Assembly (NCBI GenBank): GCA_009843725.1
Contig: VYCX01000421.1
Span: 1-9,881, forward strand
Length of the DNA stretch: 9,881 nt
Direction: 5' to 3'
DNA from: Boseongicola sp. SB0675_bin_26
Lineage (GTDB): Bacteria; Pseudomonadota; Alphaproteobacteria; Rhodobacterales; Rhodobacteraceae
A program made the position numbers and the translations under genes. The notes beneath the pieces are model-generated. The model saw only the letters and a program-made list of their open reading frames with translations. It made no database searches and was not told the origin of the DNA. Below, in pieces: positions 7,537-9,881 of this stretch (its first letter is position 1; each line of letters begins with the position of its first letter).

Positions 7537-8277
7537 ATGGATCCGAACCTGCTTCTGTTTGCTACTGCCGCAATTCTCGTTGGCGGCTTCCTGAAGGGGG
7601 CGACCGGCGCGGGAGCACCCGTGGTCGGCGTCCCGATCCTGGCCGCGATTTTCGATGTACAGCTTGCGGTTGCGGTCTTTTCCGTGCTCAACCTGTTCTC
7701 GAACATCTGGCATTCGTACGCCTATCGAATGCACCGTGGGTCGTTCCGGCTGGTCTACGGATTTGCCATAGCGGGTTCGGTCGGGGCAATTGCCGGATCA
7801 GTCCTGCTTGCGTCCCTGCCAACGGATGCCCTGATGGCGTCGCTGGCTGGCATCGTTCTTGCGTATATCTTCCTGCGGCTCTTTCAGCCGGACTGGGCGC
7901 TGGATCGATCGGCCGGAATGCGGCTCGTGCCCTACGCCGGCATCGCCGGAGGGTTGATGCAAGGGGCCGGAGGAATCTCCGCGCCCGTCTCCGTAACGTT
8001 CCTGAACGCCATGCGCCTTCCCAGAGAAGAGTTCATCGCGACAATTTCGGTATTCTTCGTCGCCATGTCCATCGTGCAGATCCCGTCTCTTGCCTACCTT
8101 GGCATCCTGACGACAGACCGCTCGCTCATGGCAATGGCGGCCGCGGTTCCAATGTTCCTTTCCATGCCGCTCGGCGAGTGGGCGGCCAGATACATGTCAA
8201 AGGCGGTGTTTGACCGGATCATTCTGGTTCTTCTGGCCGTGATTGCAGTCCGGCTGATTTGGACATCGGTCGGGTAG
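7537..8277 (+). CDS. TauE/SafE family membrane transporter
   Basis: Inner-membrane protein of 246 residues with about eight hydrophobic segments, matching the TauE/SafE (DUF81) family, whose members export sulfite, sulfonates such as sulfoacetate, or other organic anions. The family's internal duplication is visible: GGFLKGATGAGAPVVGVPIL (16-35) in the first half and GGLMQGAGGISAPVSVTFL (138-156) in the second, each a glycine-rich hinge after the first helix of a half. MHRGSF and DRSLMAM lie in loops. The ATG at 7537 starts just before the first membrane segment and fits the usual length; the frame is open back to 7474 but the extra residues are polar and unlike the family. The ribosome site is weak. 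Substrate cannot be told: no sulfur or taurine genes are next to it. Confidence 0.88.
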   Translation: MDPNLLLFATAAILVGGFLKGATGAGAPVVGVPILAAIFDVQLAVAVFSVLNLFSNIWHSYAYRMHRGSFRLVYGFAIAGSVGAIAGSVLLASLPTDALMASLAGIVLAYIFLRLFQPDWALDRSAGMRLVPYAGIAGGLMQGAGGISAPVSVTFLNAMRLPREEFIATISVFFVAMSIVQIPSLAYLGILTTDRSLMAMAAAVPMFLSMPLGEWAARYMSKAVFDRIILVLLAVIAVRLIWTSVG

Positions 8278-9089
8278 CCGGAATCGCCCATCAATTCGAA
8301 GGTTGCATCGCCGTCCGTTGAATCGGAGTGCAGTTTTAGGCATTCAGCCGCGATGGCGAAGATTGTTGCTCAAGTGGCAGCATTTCACGCCAGGAACCGT
8401 TCGGCAGAGGGAATGAAAGGGAATCGTCGACATGCCGGTAACGCCGGCTTTCGGCACGGTCGCGCCGAGGCTGGGCTCTCCCAATTGTCCATAAATTCTG
8501 TCTTGCTTGCCAATGCGTTTCCGCTCTTCCTTGGCGTCCCTGGCATTGACGTCGTGACCGAGCATTCAAGCGGTGGCCGACTGCGTGGCCCAGCCGTTCC
8601 AAGCGGTCTCCGCGCCGGGCGGTCCGTCGTTGCCGCCGTTCAGGCGGCCGCCGCCACGGCCGGGCGCAGGAAGAGCGATCCTGGCCGCGCGCCCAAGGCA
8701 GCGAAGGGTGGGAAGGCAGCTCGCGACCTGCGATTGCCTGCGAGGGTCAACAAAGGCAAGAGCGTCGCTTATCCTCCGGCCGATCTCAGCCTGTGGGGCT
8801 TCCGGTCGCGCAAGAATCCGCGACAGCTTCTTCATGCCCTCCGCCGAGGAAAGCGCACGGAACCGAAACAGGGCCGTCCATGCTCGCAACGAAAGCGCGA
8901 GCAAATTGGCGAGTTGGGCAGGAGATGTGCCCAATGGGCGCAGCTCGGCCGGACCTGAGCAGTGGCCGGGACGCGCCGGCCAAGCGTCCGCAAGTCAGGG
9001 CAACGGAAACCGACCTGCATGCCTCGCATGAGATACGGAACAGGTCAGCAATTGCGTGGGACGTCAAAAAGCAGGGGCAGATTCCGGCC
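8278..9089. other. 812-base region with no defensible gene
   Basis: Between the TauE/SafE gene and the convergent NCS2 permease gene I find no recognisable gene on either strand. The most gene-like readings are on the minus strand: a TTG-started frame at 8934-8566 (122 codons, start LGTSPAQLANLLALSLRA, end WATQSATA) and, touching its TGA, an ATG frame at 8565-8344 (73 codons, MLGHDVNARDAKEERKRIGK and on). Neither has a clear ribosome site or a family match. Small inverted repeats occur (GCCGG-5-CCGGC at 8434-8448; CATGC-3-GCATG at 9018-9030), none with a T-run. Decayed coding DNA is possible. Confidence 0.5.
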
Positions 9090-9881
9090 TCATGTCCGAC
9101 TGCGGGACTTGTGGTCCGGCACGTCCACGCGGATCGTCACTATATCGGTATCGTGATACTGCTGGTGGCGGACCCAGGACGCGAGGTGCCGCAACAGCCT
9201 GAGCGAGACTTCCCGTCCGATCAGCTCTTCCTCCACCTGTTCGCCGAGCAGCGCAAGCCGGTCCTGCAGGTTTCCGCCTCCGGTCAAGGCGACGAATTCC
9301 AGAATCGCGCCGCCGTCCTCCTTGCGCGCCGACAGGAGCAAGCTGCGCGGGTCGGGTTCCTCTTCGGCTTCGTCCTGCCGAATGAGCGACAGCAACGTCT
9401 CTTCGGCTGCGGCATCGAGGCGATCCGACATCGCCGTGTCCCAGCCGCTGCGGGACGCGAACGCCGCGAGAAAGGCCCTGATGTCGTTCAGCGCCGAGAC
9501 GTCCAACGCCAACTCGACCCGACTGCGACGTGGTCTCGTCAACTCCGCAAACAGAGTCATGACGATGGCCACGAGCCCGCCGGCCACCATTCCGTTTTGC
9601 AGATGCGGGCCGGCGAGCGCCGTCACGTATTCCGGAAACACGACGCCGTTCTGGAAGCCGACACCGACCCAGAACGCGACCCCGGCGATCATGCCCTTTC
9701 GATAGTCGATTCCGTCCTGAACGATGATCTTCATGCCGATCACGAAGATTGACGCCATCGTTACCGTAATGAACGCGGCAACCACCGGACCCGGTATTGC
9801 CAGGATCACGGCGAGCGCCTTGGGAAGGAAGGGTGCGTTTCTGATATGGGGTAGGTTATTCCCGTTCTGTTCTTCCTTCAT
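9090..9881 (-). CDS. NCS2-family xanthine/uracil-type permease with C-terminal soluble domain (partial, 5' end outside window)
   Basis: The visible 263 residues are the C-terminal part of a nucleobase:cation symporter-2 type permease; the frame runs to the window edge, and the Met at 9881 is probably internal, because half or more of the membrane domain is missing. Residues 20-112 hold the last membrane segments: FLPKALAVILAIPGPVVAAF, then VIGMKIIVQDGIDYRKGMIAGVAFWVGVGFQ split around a conserved VQDGIDYRK loop, then LQNGMVAGGLVAIVMTLF. Residues about 120-256 form a cytoplasmic domain not found in the classic UraA/XanQ permeases. It begins VELALDVSALNDIRAFL, has SDRLDAAAEETLLSLI and ends RHLASWVRHQQYHDTDIVTI. 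The first part resembles the start of anti-sigma/GHKL ATPase folds, but the Mg-binding Asn of the N-box seems replaced by Ser165. I recall similar tails on alphaproteobacterial purine permeases. Substrate unknown. Confidence 0.85.
   Translation of the reverse strand: MKEEQNGNNLPHIRNAPFLPKALAVILAIPGPVVAAFITVTMASIFVIGMKIIVQDGIDYRKGMIAGVAFWVGVGFQNGVVFPEYVTALAGPHLQNGMVAGGLVAIVMTLFAELTRPRRSRVELALDVSALNDIRAFLAAFASRSGWDTAMSDRLDAAAEETLLSLIRQDEAEEEPDPRSLLLSARKEDGGAILEFVALTGGGNLQDRLALLGEQVEEELIGREVSLRLLRHLASWVRHQQYHDTDIVTIRVDVPDHKSRSRT

Noticed and set aside
8566..8934. Possible lasso-peptide B2 (transglutaminase-like) protein, because of the helix pattern and a CLPTL segment
   Set aside because: The following His and Asp of the catalytic triad are not seen, the start is TTG without a ribosome site, and no B1, cyclase or precursor gene is nearby.
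8353..8958. 201-codon plus-strand frame
   Set aside because: Lys/Arg/Ala/Gly-rich low-complexity reading with no start signal or family resemblance; competes with equally long frames on the other strand.

Overview
The window looks like chromosomal DNA of a GC-rich, Gram-negative alphaproteobacterium, probably close to Rhodobacterales. The evidence is a lipid A cluster fabZ-lpxA-lpxI-lpxB that uses LpxI rather than LpxH, alphaproteobacterial-style LpxA and MnmA motifs, and strong G/C bias at third codon positions. The content is mostly core metabolism plus transport. I see no CRISPR array, transposase, phage gene, toxin-antitoxin pair, rRNA or complete tRNA.

Layout. Positions 1-894 (-) hold the N-terminal three quarters of pobA (4-hydroxybenzoate 3-monooxygenase), cut by the window edge. 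Just upstream of pobA, in the same frame, lies a short stretch resembling the C-terminus of an OsmC-type protein (895-1110), probably a gene remnant. Divergent from it is mnmA (1165-2310, +), the tRNA 2-thiouridylase. mnmA converges on a four-gene lipid A/fatty-acid operon on the minus strand, transcribed fabZ (5671-5216), lpxA (5219-4419), lpxI (4417-3632), lpxB (3591-2413). An inverted repeat over the mnmA stop may end transcription between the converging units. Divergent from fabZ is an MFS transporter (5788-7050, +), then a 486-base gap with a strong hairpin, then a TauE/SafE-family anion exporter (7537-8277, +). An 812-base stretch (8278-9089) holds no gene I can defend. The window ends in the 3' part of an NCS2 xanthine/uracil-type permease gene (9881-9090, -), which carries an extra C-terminal soluble domain resembling a degenerate GHKL/anti-sigma-type ATPase fold.

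How the genes work together. FabZ makes the acyl chains, LpxA puts a 3-hydroxyacyl group on UDP-GlcNAc, LpxI removes UMP from UDP-2,3-diacylglucosamine, and LpxB joins lipid X to UDP-2,3-diacylglucosamine to give the lipid A disaccharide. The genes are tightly packed, with a GTGA overlap between fabZ and lpxA and a one-base gap between lpxA and lpxI, so translational coupling is likely. lpxD, usually just upstream of fabZ, is not there; an MFS transporter occupies that place. The other genes have no evident link to lipid A.

Most notable points: the OsmC-like remnant in frame with pobA, the permease-plus-regulatory-like-domain fusion, and the interruption of the lpx cluster upstream of fabZ. 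I found no convincing undescribed multi-gene system.
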